The notes beneath the pieces are model-generated. The model ran no database searches and was not told the origin of the DNA. It worked only from the letters and a program-made list of their open reading frames with translations. A stretch of 64,000 bases of DNA, from positions 31,456 to 95,455 of the forward strand of contig NZ_BNBD01000021.1 of the NCBI RefSeq assembly GCF_014654785.1, given 5' to 3'. This DNA comes from Streptomyces mashuensis. Lineage in GTDB: Bacteria; Actinomycetota; Actinomycetes; Streptomycetales; Streptomycetaceae. A program made the position numbers and the translations under genes. This document shows positions 35,364-43,593 of this stretch, one piece after another; the first letter of the stretch is position 1; each line of letters starts with the position of its first letter.

Positions 35364-37085
35364 ATGGCCGACCAGCTGCTGTTCAACCCGCGCACCTACG
35401 ACCCGGCGCACTTCGACCCCGAGACCCGCCGGCTGCTGCGCGCCACCGTCGACTGGTTCGAGGAGCGCGGCAAGCGCAGGCTGATCGAGGACTACCGCTC
35501 CCGCGCCTGGCTCGCGGACTTCCTGGCGTTCTCCGCCAAGGAGGGCCTGTTCGCGACGTTCCTGACCCCCGCCGCGGCCGCCGGGGACAGCACGGACAAG
35601 CGCTGGGACACCGCCCGTATCGCCGCCCTCAACGAGATCTTCGGCTTCTACGGCCTCGACTACTGGTACGCCTGGCAGGTCACCATCCTCGGCCTCGGCC
35701 CCGTCTGGCAGAGCGACAACGCCGACGCGCGCGCCCGCGCCGCCGAACTGCTGGAGCAGGGCGAGGTGTTCGCCTTCGGCCTGTCGGAGAAGACTCACGG
35801 CGCCGACATCTACTCCACCGACATGCTGCTGGAGCCCGACGGCGAGGGCGGCTTCCGCGCCACCGGCTCCAAGTACTACATAGGCAACGGCAACGCCGCC
35901 GGCCTCGTCTCCGTCTTCGGCCGCCGCACCGACGTCGAGGGGCCCGACGGGTACGTCTTCTTCGCCGCCGACAGCCGCCACGAGGCGTACCACCTGGTGA
36001 AGAACGTCGTCGACTCCTCGAAGTACGTCAGCGAGTTCCGCCTGGAGAACTACCCCGTCCGGGCCGAGGACGTCCTCCACACCGGGCAGGCCGCCTTCGA
36101 CGCCGCCCTGAACACCGTCAACGTCGGCAAGTTCAATCTCTGCACCGCCTCGATCGGCATCTGCGAGCACGCGATGTACGAGGCCGTCACCCACGCCCAC
36201 AACCGCATCCTCTACGGCCGCCCCGTCACCGCCTTCCCGCACGTGCGCCGCGAGCTCACCGACGCCTACGTCCGCCTCGTCGGCATGAAGCTGTTCAGCG
36301 ACCGCGCCGTCGACTACTTCCGCTCCGCCGGCCCCGACGACCGCCGCTACCTGCTCTTCAACCCCATGACGAAGATGAAGGTGACCACCGAGGGCGAGAA
36401 GGTCATCGACCTCATGTGGGACGTCATCGCGGCCAAGGGCTTCGAGAAGGACACCTACTTCGCGCAGGCCGCGAGCGAGATCCGTGGCCTGCCCAAGCTG
36501 GAGGGCACGGTCCACGTCAACCTCGCCCTGATCCTCAAGTTCATGGGCAACCACCTGCTGAACCCGGCCGAGTACGCGCCCGTCCCCACCCGTCTCGACG
36601 CCGCCGACGACGCCTTCCTCTTCCGGCAGGGCCCGGCCCGCGGCCTCGGCGCCATCCGCTTCCACGACTGGCGCACCGCGTACGACGCGTACGCCCACGT
36701 GCCCAACGTGGCCCGGTTCCGGGAGCAGGCCGACGCGCTGTGCACGTTCGTCACCACCGCCGCGCCCGGCAAGGAGCAGAGCCGCGACCTGGACCTGCTC
36801 CTCGCCGTCGGCCAGCTGTTCGCGCTCGTCGTGCACGGCCAGCTGATCCTGGAGCAGGCGGGCCTGACCGGCCTGGACGAGGACGTCCTCGACGAGCTGT
36901 TCGCGGTGCTCGTCCGCGACTTCTCCGCGCACGCCGTCGAACTGCACGGCAAGGACTCCGCCACCGAGGACCAGCAGCGCTGGGCCCTGGGCGCGGTCCG
37001 CCGCCCCGTCGTCGACGAGGCCCGCTCGGCCCGCGTCTGGCAGCGCGTGGAGGCGCTGTCCGGCACGTACGAGATGGCGCCGTGA
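35364..37085 (+). CDS. Acyl-CoA dehydrogenase family flavoprotein
   Basis: The 573-residue protein is larger than a simple acyl-CoA dehydrogenase (about 380). N-terminal helices precede FAFGLSEKTHGADIYSTDML and the FAD-binding region TGSKYYIGNGNAAGLVSVFG. The catalytic domain follows, with NVGKFNLCTASIGICEHAMY. The C-terminal helical part (EGEKVIDLMWDVIAAKGFEK, SGTYEMAP) gives the extra length, as in the long actinobacterial forms. It oxidises an acyl-CoA and passes electrons to ETF; the chain length is unknown. The ribosome site is GGAAAGGCG. It ends before a strong bidirectional terminator. Confidence 0.92.
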   Translation: MADQLLFNPRTYDPAHFDPETRRLLRATVDWFEERGKRRLIEDYRSRAWLADFLAFSAKEGLFATFLTPAAAAGDSTDKRWDTARIAALNEIFGFYGLDYWYAWQVTILGLGPVWQSDNADARARAAELLEQGEVFAFGLSEKTHGADIYSTDMLLEPDGEGGFRATGSKYYIGNGNAAGLVSVFGRRTDVEGPDGYVFFAADSRHEAYHLVKNVVDSSKYVSEFRLENYPVRAEDVLHTGQAAFDAALNTVNVGKFNLCTASIGICEHAMYEAVTHAHNRILYGRPVTAFPHVRRELTDAYVRLVGMKLFSDRAVDYFRSAGPDDRRYLLFNPMTKMKVTTEGEKVIDLMWDVIAAKGFEKDTYFAQAASEIRGLPKLEGTVHVNLALILKFMGNHLLNPAEYAPVPTRLDAADDAFLFRQGPARGLGAIRFHDWRTAYDAYAHVPNVARFREQADALCTFVTTAAPGKEQSRDLDLLLAVGQLFALVVHGQLILEQAGLTGLDEDVLDELFAVLVRDFSAHAVELHGKDSATEDQQRWALGAVRRPVVDEARSARVWQRVEALSGTYEMAP

Positions 37086-37111
37086 CGCGGTAACGGTCCA
37101 CCGTTTCCCCG

Positions 37112-37160
37112 GGTGAACGCCGCGTGGGCCCGCTTCTCTCGGGCCCACGCGGCGTTCGCC
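37112..37160. terminator. Strong bidirectional intrinsic terminator
   Basis: A 21-bp stem (arms 37112-37132 and 37140-37160, one G-T wobble) with a 7-nt loop CTTCTCT separates the convergent acyl-CoA dehydrogenase and MerR genes. The perfect core stem is 18 bp. It has no long U-run but is very stable. Confidence 0.85.
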
Positions 37161-37163
37161 GGC

Positions 37164-37925
37164 TCAGCCCAGCCTGGCCGTCACGTACGCCTCGACGGCG
37201 TCCCGCTGGTAGGCGGCCAGGCCCGGCGCGACGGCCTCGTAGGCGGCGCGCCACGGCTCGTTGCCGACGCAGGAGCGGCCGATCGCGCGGAACTCCTCCA
37301 GGGAGGCGGGACGCACCCGCCTCAGTGCCCGGTACTGGGCGTCGATCTCCGCCTGGACGGGCACGGCGTCCGCGGGCGTGCCCGCGGCCATCAGCTCCGC
37401 CAGCCGGATCATCTGCGCGGTCCGTGCGCGGTGCCCCTCCTCGATCCGGGCCTCGCTGCTGCCCGCCGTGTGCCGCTCGACGTCGGCGGCCAGCCCGGGG
37501 AAGTCCCGCAGGCTCGCCAGGTACGTCTCGGGCCGGACCCCGTCGAAGAGGTTCTCCGGCCGGTTGATGCTCGTCATGGGTGTGCCGTCCTTCCGTGACC
37601 GTTCCAGGCCGGCGATCGTGCGGGAGACGGTGCCGGCCAGGGCGTCCAGCCGGTCGCGCTCGGCGAGCAGCCGGCGGTGGTGCCCGCGCAGGGCCTCCAC
37701 CTCGTCCACCTGCTCGTCCAGGACGCGCCGGATGTCCGGCAGCCCCAGGCCCAGGGCCCGCAGCACCAGGATCTGCTGCAACCGCAACAGCTCCCGCCCC
37801 CCGTAGTGGCGGCGCCCGTTGGCGCCGACACGGGCCGGTGGCAGCAGGCCGGTCTCGTCGTAGCGCCGCAACGTCCGGGCCGTCACGCCCGACATCCGCG
37901 CCACCTCCGCGATCGGCCACTCCAT
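37164..37925 (-). CDS. MerR-family regulator with a TipAS antibiotic-recognition domain
   Basis: The 253-residue protein has a MerR HTH at the N-terminus (IAEVARMSGVTARTLRRYDE, GRRHYGGRELLRLQQILVLR), a coiled-coil linker with DEVEALRGHHRRLLAERD, and a C-terminal TipAS-type domain from about residue 120 (NLFDGVRPETYLASLRDFPG, WRAAYEAVAPGLAAYQRDAV). TipAS domains in Streptomyces bind thiopeptides and similar antibiotics and activate the promoter, so this is a candidate drug sensor. The ATG at 37925 has GAGGGG upstream. Its own promoter has the 19-bp MerR architecture (see 37982). No obvious target gene is divergent from it. Confidence 0.9.
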   Translation of the reverse strand: MEWPIAEVARMSGVTARTLRRYDETGLLPPARVGANGRRHYGGRELLRLQQILVLRALGLGLPDIRRVLDEQVDEVEALRGHHRRLLAERDRLDALAGTVSRTIAGLERSRKDGTPMTSINRPENLFDGVRPETYLASLRDFPGLAADVERHTAGSSEARIEEGHRARTAQMIRLAELMAAGTPADAVPVQAEIDAQYRALRRVRPASLEEFRAIGRSCVGNEPWRAAYEAVAPGLAAYQRDAVEAYVTARLG

Positions 37926-37981
37926 GGCCGTCCCCCTCACATCCGCCCCTGGTCGGGCCGGTCTCTCCGGCCCTGGCGGGA

Positions 37982-38012
37982 ACAGTAGGAGTTGCCGCTA
38001 CGGCAGCTTCAA
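37982..38012 (-). promoter_or_regulatory. MerR-type promoter with 19-bp spacer and internal dyad
   Basis: On the minus strand TTGAAG (38007-38012) and TACTGT (37982-37987) are exactly 19 bp apart. The spacer contains TGCCG-TAG-CGGCA, a perfect dyad. Over-long spacing with a dyad is the diagnostic MerR arrangement, in which the activator twists the DNA. It lies about 57 bp upstream of the TipAS-MerR start codon, pointing to self-activation. Confidence 0.75.
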
Positions 38013-38157
38013 CCCCCGTCCGCCACGGATTTTGCCGGACGGTCACCCAACGGCCCGCCGCCGCGCCGTACCGTCGTCGCGTCCCTCGACCACGATCGCG
38101 GGCGTCCCGGTGGTGCCGTGTCCGGCCCCTGCCGGACGCGCCGCCGGGAGGCATGCC

Positions 38158-38282
38158 ATGAACGACCTGGACACCGTCGACGTACGCTCCGTCAGGTGTA
38201 CGTCGTGCCGGGCGGCGTGGAGCACGCCGTCCGCCACGGCAGCCGCGGCACCCTCGTGATCGTCGAGCAGCTGCCCAACTGA
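38158..38282 (+). pseudogene. Remnant of a small cupin-like gene
   Basis: An ATG at 38158 with a good GGGAGG site opens NDLDTVDVRSV and then loses a sensible frame. In the next frame the sequence reads VYVVPGGVEHAVRHGSRGTL and ends TLVIVEQLPN, like the last beta strands of a cupin barrel (VVPxGVxH). The middle of a normal cupin (about 100 residues) is missing, so I see an internal deletion plus a frameshift. The assignment is weak but the pattern is clear. Confidence 0.4.
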
Positions 38283-38562
38283 TCGTTTCACAATGCAGCT
38301 CGGAGTCGTCGGCAGAGCGGCAGCCCTCATCGGCTGCTGCCGCCTCACAACAGTTCCGGGGTGCTTCCTGTCACGTCGTCACCTCCCCCCACTGATGCCG
38401 GTCCTGGCGACCCCACGCCCGGACCGGCCAGATGTGGCCGGTCCGTGACCTGGTGCGTTGACCAGCGCGAACGCGAGTATGCGGATCACGTCGCCCCCGC
38501 GAGCAGGAAACCCATGAGCGTTCGCGGCCGGGGCGAGGCCGACCCAGGAAAGTGGGAGCTCA
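38283..38562. other. Intergenic stretch before the serine hydrolase
   Basis: This 280-bp region has no supported gene. It contains the hairpin at 38421-38444 (perfect 10-bp arms) and, just before the GTG at 38563, a GGGAG ribosome site. Open frames across it are Arg/Pro-rich and look like noise. Confidence 0.6.
38421..38444. terminator. Perfect hairpin, terminator or operator
   Basis: Arms GGACCGGCCA and TGGCCGGTCC pair perfectly around a 4-nt loop (GATG). It is too far (119 bp) from the next start to be an attenuator with certainty; it could terminate readthrough from the cupin remnant or serve as a regulator site. Confidence 0.5.
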
Positions 38563-39768
38563 GTGAAGATCCGTTTCCCTTCGGGACCGAGCGGGCCCGG
38601 AACATCCGGTCAGGGCAACAGCGCGATCAGACGCCGCGGCATACCGCGGCCGGCGGCCTTCGCCATCACCGCTGCCGTGGCGATGACGACGGCCGTGCCG
38701 GCGCAGGCACAGCCGGCTGCCGACCACGCCGACACCCAGGCAGTGCTCAACAGTTACCAAGCCGCGGCCGGGCCGGGTGCGGCCGTCCACGCCGGCAACC
38801 GCGCCGGCTCGTGGGATCTGCACAGCGGGACCGCGGACACCGGGGCCAACCGGGCCATCGGGCCCAACGACCAGTTCCGCATCGCCAGCCAGACCAAGAC
38901 GTTCACCGCGGTCGTGGTTCTGCAACTGGTCGACGAGGGCAAGGTCGAACTGGACGCCCCGATCGAGCGGTACCTGCCCGGCGTGGTCGACGGCAACGGC
39001 TACGACGGCACCAAGATCTCGGTGCGGCAGCTCCTGCAGCACACCAGCGGCATCCCGGCGTACGAGCCGACGAACGATGGTGCCAACCCGGACGGCTCCT
39101 ACGCGCTCGATGCGCTGGTGCGGCGAGCACTGAAGCACCCCCCGGCCTCCGAGCCCGGTGCCACCACCGGGCTGTACTCCAACGCCAACTACATGATCCT
39201 CGGCCTGCTCATCGAGAGGATCACCGGCGTCCCGACGGGCCAGGCGATCACGGAGCGGATCATCCAGCCGCTCGGCCTGACCCGGACGGCCTACCCCCGC
39301 CCCGGCGACAAGAAGCTCGACGACCCGTATCTGCCCGGCTATCTCGGCGGCCGGTGGGGCCCGTTCTTCTTCTGGACCAATGCGACCTTCACCGTGGAGC
39401 CGTCCAAGTTCGCCACGTCCGGAGCCATGAACTCGACCGAGGAGAACCTGACCACGTTCGAGCAGGCACTGGCCGACGGCAAGCTCGTGTCACCGGCGAC
39501 GATGGCCCAGATGCGCACGACCGTGCCCATGCGCGGCTGGCCCGCCAACCTGCGTTACGGTCTCGGGCTGATACGGCTCGACCTGTCCTGCGGCGGGCAG
39601 GCATGGGGCCACCTCGGAGACTTTCTGACCGGTCACACGTCCGGGACCTTCGCCACCGACGACGGCCGGCACGCGGCGATGGTGACCAACGCCTACGTCA
39701 ACGCCGAAGGGAAGACGACCCGTATCCAGGTGATCGACTCCGCGCTGTGCGGCACGCCGGTGAGCTGA
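38563..39768 (+). CDS. Secreted serine hydrolase, beta-lactamase/D-alanyl-D-alanine carboxypeptidase family
   Basis: The 401-residue protein has a basic signal peptide with a hydrophobic core (PRPAAFAITAAVAMTTAVPA) and a likely cleavage site after AQA. The active site is SQTK (Ser about residue 109, Lys about 112), and the second motif is YSNANYMILG (Tyr-Ser-Asn). The third motif is HLGD rather than H-x-G, a slight divergence. It belongs to the class C beta-lactamase-like hydrolases, acting outside the cell on peptidoglycan, a beta-lactam or an ester. The GTG at 38563 follows GGGAG at a good distance. No regulator is adjacent. Confidence 0.9.
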   Translation: MKIRFPSGPSGPGTSGQGNSAIRRRGIPRPAAFAITAAVAMTTAVPAQAQPAADHADTQAVLNSYQAAAGPGAAVHAGNRAGSWDLHSGTADTGANRAIGPNDQFRIASQTKTFTAVVVLQLVDEGKVELDAPIERYLPGVVDGNGYDGTKISVRQLLQHTSGIPAYEPTNDGANPDGSYALDALVRRALKHPPASEPGATTGLYSNANYMILGLLIERITGVPTGQAITERIIQPLGLTRTAYPRPGDKKLDDPYLPGYLGGRWGPFFFWTNATFTVEPSKFATSGAMNSTEENLTTFEQALADGKLVSPATMAQMRTTVPMRGWPANLRYGLGLIRLDLSCGGQAWGHLGDFLTGHTSGTFATDDGRHAAMVTNAYVNAEGKTTRIQVIDSALCGTPVS

Positions 39769-39841
39769 TCCCCTGAAGAGTGCCGGGTCGGTGGCCACGC
39801 CGCCGGCCCGGCCCGGCCGTCTGCGTTGCCCGGGACGGTCT

Positions 39842-40507
39842 TCAGGGCGCTGCCCGCACCGCGTACCCCGCGAGCGACGGTTCGACGAGGTCGAACGCGC
39901 GCTCCGCCTCCTCCGCCACGACGGCGGCGATGGCCGCGTTGTCCTTCCCGGCCAGCGTGAGGTCCTGGATGCGCTGGAACAGGACGCGGTGTACCGCGGC
40001 GAGGACGGCGGCCGCCGTGCGGGGTGTGATGTCGCCGGGGGTGGCACCGGTCGCCTCGGCGAGGGCGGTGGCCAGGGCCTCCTCGCGCCGGTCGTGCAGG
40101 CCCCGCAGGCAGACGGTGAGCGTCGGGCTGTCGGCGATCATCCGCGTGAACGGGGCGCCGGCGAACCCCGCGACGGCGTCCTGTGCCTCGACCGCGGCGA
40201 GGAACGCGCGGCGCAGGGCCGCGACGGCGGACTCGCCGGGCTCGCGCGCGGCGACGGCGCGGGCGAGGCCCGCGACGAACTCCTCCTGGTGGTCGAGGGC
40301 CAGGTCCTCCTTGCGTGCGAAGTAGTTGGTCACCGTCTTCTTCGCCACGCGCGCGGCATCGGCGATCTCGGCGATGGTGGTCCGCTCGAAGCCCTGCTCC
40401 ATGAACAGCCGGGTCGCGTGGTCGGAGATCAGCCGGCGGGTCTCGCGCTTCTTGGCCTCGCGCAGGCCGCCCGACGGGGTGCCGGCGCCGCTGGGGTCGT
40501 TGCTCAT
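39842..40507 (-). CDS. TetR-family transcriptional regulator
   Basis: The 221-residue protein has a classical HTH (TTIAEIADAARVAKKTVTNYFA, with Tyr-Phe at its end) after an Arg/Lys-rich N-terminus, and a TetR C-domain with FTRMIADSPTLTVCLRGLHD. It is divergent from the DUF5701 gene, with a short intergenic region holding a dyad and a good promoter for that gene, so it is probably its repressor. The ATG start is at 40507. Confidence 0.9.
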   Translation of the reverse strand: MSNDPSGAGTPSGGLREAKKRETRRLISDHATRLFMEQGFERTTIAEIADAARVAKKTVTNYFARKEDLALDHQEEFVAGLARAVAAREPGESAVAALRRAFLAAVEAQDAVAGFAGAPFTRMIADSPTLTVCLRGLHDRREEALATALAEATGATPGDITPRTAAAVLAAVHRVLFQRIQDLTLAGKDNAAIAAVVAEEAERAFDLVEPSLAGYAVRAAP

Positions 40508-40515
40508 GACGGAAT

Positions 40516-40568
40516 CTTACGCCGGACGCAAGAATCTGTTGACCGGATTGATGCGATCAGCGTAAAGT
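40516..40568 (+). promoter_or_regulatory. Promoter of the DUF5701 gene with an upstream TetR dyad
   Basis: TTGACC (40539-40544), an 18-bp spacer and TAAAGT (40563-40568) form a good sigma-70-type promoter. Immediately upstream, CTTACG-N5-CGCAAG (40516-40532) is a dyad with one mismatch, a plausible operator for the divergent TetR. Confidence 0.6.
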
Positions 40569-40605
40569 TACCTCCGTCGTAAAAATCCTTGACCACGGAG
40601 GACAC

Positions 40606-41289
40606 TTGCCGAACGCCGCCGCCCCCGCCGAAGCCTTCGACGCCGCCGCCGAGTTCGACCGCCAGGTCCGCACCCTCGTCGACCTGGGCTACGCCGGGCT
40701 GTCCGGCCGCACCCCCGAGGACTTCCGGGCCGCGCTCGCCCCGCTGCGCGACCAGGCCGTCGCGGCGGTCGCGGAGGGCCGGGCCGCGCCCGACACCGCC
40801 GCCGGCCGCATCCCGTTCGTCCTCGTCCTCACCCGTGCCGTCGCGCCGGTGGAGGAGACCATGCCGCGCACCACGCTGCACGGCGGGCGCCTCCCCGGTT
40901 TCGTCGACCGCTCCTTCGAGCCCGGCTCCCTCGAACGGTTCGTCGCCGTGAAGGAGGCCGCCGAACCCGCCCCGGACGCCTATCTGCTGCTCGACACCGA
41001 ACGCGGCGAGGAGTTCTGCGGAGCGGTGCCGCGCGAGGCCATGGAGGTCATCGCCGGGCGGGACCGCACCCTGCTCACCATCGAGGAGGGCATCGCCCTC
41101 GTCACCCACTTCCCCCAGGTCCTCGTCAAGAACAAGTGCTTCTCGCTGGGCGGTTCACGGTGCGGCGACCGCCGGGTGCCGGCGATCTGGATCAGCAAGA
41201 AGGCACCGAAGCTCGGCTGGTGCTGGGAGGGCAACCCGCACACGTGGCTCGGCATGGCCTCCGCCGGCGCCCGCCGCGCCGCGGCCTGA
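40606..41289 (+). CDS. DUF5701-family protein
   Basis: The 227-residue soluble protein has no catalytic signature that I recognise. Conserved-looking parts include IPFVLVLTRAVAPVEETMPR, a Cys-containing turn (VKNKCFSLGGSRCGDRRVPA) and the Trp-rich C-terminal SKKAPKLGWCWEGNPHTWLG. The pattern fits DUF5701, an actinobacterial family of unknown function. It starts at a TTG with GGAG upstream and is controlled from a strong promoter facing the TetR gene. A stress or detoxification role is only a guess from the regulation. Confidence 0.8.
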   Translation: MPNAAAPAEAFDAAAEFDRQVRTLVDLGYAGLSGRTPEDFRAALAPLRDQAVAAVAEGRAAPDTAAGRIPFVLVLTRAVAPVEETMPRTTLHGGRLPGFVDRSFEPGSLERFVAVKEAAEPAPDAYLLLDTERGEEFCGAVPREAMEVIAGRDRTLLTIEEGIALVTHFPQVLVKNKCFSLGGSRCGDRRVPAIWISKKAPKLGWCWEGNPHTWLGMASAGARRAAA

Positions 41290-41307
41290 AGCAGCCCGGC
41301 GGGCCGT

Positions 41308-42408
41308 TCAGTCCAAGCGGACGGCGAGGGCGGCGATGTCGTCGTCGAGCCCCTGGCAGCTGTGGCGGAGGAGGTCGCGGTGCAGGGCGTCCAGCAGGTC
41401 GCGCGGCCGCCTCGGCCGCTGCTGCTGCATCCACTCCGCGAGCGGGAAGAACGTGCCGTCCCGGTCGCGGGCCTCGGTGACGCCGTCGGTGTAGAGCAGC
41501 AGGTGGTCGCCGGGGGAGTACGGGAAGGTGTCGACGCTGTACTGCGCGCCGATCAGGTCCGCCAGGTTCAGGAGCGGTGACGGCGCCGAGGGCTCCAGCG
41601 GCCGGAGCCCGTCCCGGCCGAGGAGGAGCGGCGGGGGGTGCCCGCAGTTGAGGACTGCGATGCGGCCCTCCTCGCGGGCGTCCCCGTGCGGTATTTCGAC
41701 GAGGAGGGCCGTGATGAAGCGTTCCATCAGGTCCTCGGGAGGGAACGCCGCGATGTACCGGGTGCTGCTGGCCTCCAGGCGGCGCGCGATGCCCGCCAGG
41801 TCGGGCTCGTCGTAGGCCGCCTCCCGGAAGGAGTTGACCACCGAGGCCGCCGACCCCACGGCGGGCAGCCCCTTGCCGCGGACGTCACCGATGAGCAGCC
41901 GGACGCCGCGCCGCGCCTCGACGACCTCGTAGAAGTCGCCGCCGATGCGGGCCTCCGCCGCGGCCGCCACGTACAGGGACTCGATCTCCAGGTCGCCGCA
42001 GCGGCGCGGCATCGGGCTGAGGACCACCTGCTGCGCGGCGTCGGCGACGAGCCGCACCTGGAAGAGGGTGCGTTCCCGCTGGAGCCGGACGTGGCTGCCG
42101 TACGCGGCCGCCACGGTGACCGCGACGATGCCCGCCGCCGTGTAGCCGGTGCCCAGGTCGGGGAAGACGACGCCCAGGCCGATCATGAGGAAGAGGCAGA
42201 CCGTGCCCAGCAGCACGGTGGGCAGCACCGGCCACATGGAGGCGGCGAGGGCCGGCGCCGCCGGGAGGAGCCGGCTGAAGGCCATGTCCGGCGGCGTGGC
42301 GTACGCCAGGCTCGCGATGACAATGGTGAGGATCACCGGCGACAGCGGGGTCAGCGGCCACCGGCCGTGGCGACGACGACGGAGCCGCAGCCGTCCGGGC
42401 TCGATCAC
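41308..42408 (-). CDS. SpoIIE-type PP2C serine phosphatase with membrane N-terminus
   Basis: The 366-residue protein has four hydrophobic helices in the first 110 residues (SPVILTIVIASLAYATPP, TVLLGTVCLFLMIGLGVVFP), then a PP2C/SpoIIE domain: EARIGGDFYEVVEARRGVRL, VRLLIGDVRGKGLPAVG, ITALLVEIPHG, HLLLYTDGVTEARDRDG and LDDDIAALAVRL, each carrying a metal-binding Asp. Such phosphatases act on anti-anti-sigma factors. A second SpoIIE gene of similar design lies 2.6 kb away. The start is a GTG at 42408. Confidence 0.92.
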   Translation of the reverse strand: MIEPGRLRLRRRRHGRWPLTPLSPVILTIVIASLAYATPPDMAFSRLLPAAPALAASMWPVLPTVLLGTVCLFLMIGLGVVFPDLGTGYTAAGIVAVTVAAAYGSHVRLQRERTLFQVRLVADAAQQVVLSPMPRRCGDLEIESLYVAAAAEARIGGDFYEVVEARRGVRLLIGDVRGKGLPAVGSAASVVNSFREAAYDEPDLAGIARRLEASSTRYIAAFPPEDLMERFITALLVEIPHGDAREEGRIAVLNCGHPPPLLLGRDGLRPLEPSAPSPLLNLADLIGAQYSVDTFPYSPGDHLLLYTDGVTEARDRDGTFFPLAEWMQQQRPRRPRDLLDALHRDLLRHSCQGLDDDIAALAVRLD

Positions 42409-42465
42409 ATTCCATATTGTGACCTGGGAGCCGACCCCCGCATCTCGTGGTGGGCCGGACGGGCC

Positions 42466-42687
42466 TCACCCCCGGCGGCCGGCCGCCTTGGCGCGCGTGT
42501 GGGCCCAGCTCGTGAGCGCGGCACCGGCCGCGGTGAGCGCGACGTGGGCGAGCAGCACCCCCAGGAAGCCGCCGGGCACCCACCCGAGCAGGCCCCGGTC
42601 GTCGTGGTGCACGAGGAGCCGGATGAGGCCCTGGCAGAAGATCACGGCGACGGCGGCGCCGAGGATCTGCAGGACGTCGAACTTCAT
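42466..42687 (-). CDS. Small two-helix membrane protein
   Basis: Using the ATG at 42687 with GGGGGAG upstream gives 73 residues: KFDVLQILGAAVAVIFCQGL, then a His-rich turn (LLVHHDDRGLLGWVPG) and FLGVLLAHVALTAAGAALT. There are two predicted membrane helices. The product is unknown; a shared role with the upstream or downstream genes cannot be inferred. A 13-bp dyad ACGTT-ACG-AACGT lies upstream at 42729-42741. Confidence 0.6.
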   Translation of the reverse strand: MKFDVLQILGAAVAVIFCQGLIRLLVHHDDRGLLGWVPGGFLGVLLAHVALTAAGAALTSWAHTRAKAAGRRG

Positions 42688-42813
42688 GGCTTTCTCCCCC
42701 TTGAGGACGGGCAGGACGTGACGGATTGACGTTACGAACGTATCAGCCGTTCGGCGCGAAATCCCCAATCAGCAGGCTCTGGCGAGGAGTTACGTCACAC
42801 TGTTTTCGCGGCT

Positions 42814-43593
42814 ATGGTGAGAGGCGTGCGTGACGAAAAGCGAACCGGGTGCGCGATGTGCAGCATCCCTCTGCCGCCCGCCGGCCGCGGCCGGCCCGCG
42901 GTGTACTGCTCCCGCAGCTGCCAGGCGCGGGCGTACCGCCGGCGCAGGGACCGGCTCCCGGAGCCCGGGGCCCCGGTGCCGCCGCCGGTCGCGCCGGAGA
43001 CCGGCACCCGGCAGCGGCAGCGGCGCCGCATCGCCGAGGCGGTGTGGCGCATCGCCGCCGAGGAGGGGCTGGACGCGGCCAGCATGCGCCGGATCGCGGC
43101 GGTGGCCGGGGTGTCGTTGCGCGTGGTGCAATACCACTTCGGCGACAAGCACACCCTCTTCGTCGACGCGCTGCACATGCTGCACGAGGAGAACGAGCGG
43201 CTGGCCAGGACGCGTGCACCCGCCGGGCCGGTGGACCCGCGGGACGTGCTGTGGCTACTGCTCGACACGTTCCTGCCCGGCGACGAGCAAAGGGCCATGG
43301 CGCTGCGGGTGTTCGCCGCGTACTACGCGCGCAGCCTGACCGACCCGTCGCTGGCCGCGGTGTTCCTGGCCGCCGAGCAGCCCCTGGAACGGCTCGCCGC
43401 CGGCCTCATCGAGGAGGGCGGGGCCGCAGGGAGCACCGCACCGCACCTGGACCCGGCACGCGAGGCCGACCTGCTGGTCGCCGGCGCCACCTCACTGGGC
43501 ATCGACGTCCTGCACCGCCGCCGGTCCCTGGCGGACGCACGGGCCGTGCTCGACTACCACCTCGACCGCATCTTCCCGCCCGCCGCGCTCTAA
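42814..43593 (+). CDS. TetR-family regulator with an N-terminal zinc ribbon
   Basis: The 259-residue protein begins with a four-cysteine module, CAMC-x15-CSRSC (Cys about residues 13, 16, 32, 36), in a short Arg-rich segment (RAYRRRRDRLPE), then a classical TetR HTH (ASMRRIAAVAGVSLRVVQYH) and a ligand-binding domain (FAAYYARSLTDPSLAAVFLA). A zinc ribbon fused to a TetR is unusual and may add DNA or metal contacts. The gene may begin at the leaderless GTG (42826) behind a TATGGT element instead of the ATG at 42814. It overlaps the P450 gene convergently by 4 bp. Confidence 0.78.
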   Translation: MVRGVRDEKRTGCAMCSIPLPPAGRGRPAVYCSRSCQARAYRRRRDRLPEPGAPVPPPVAPETGTRQRQRRRIAEAVWRIAAEEGLDAASMRRIAAVAGVSLRVVQYHFGDKHTLFVDALHMLHEENERLARTRAPAGPVDPRDVLWLLLDTFLPGDEQRAMALRVFAAYYARSLTDPSLAAVFLAAEQPLERLAAGLIEEGGAAGSTAPHLDPAREADLLVAGATSLGIDVLHRRRSLADARAVLDYHLDRIFPPAAL

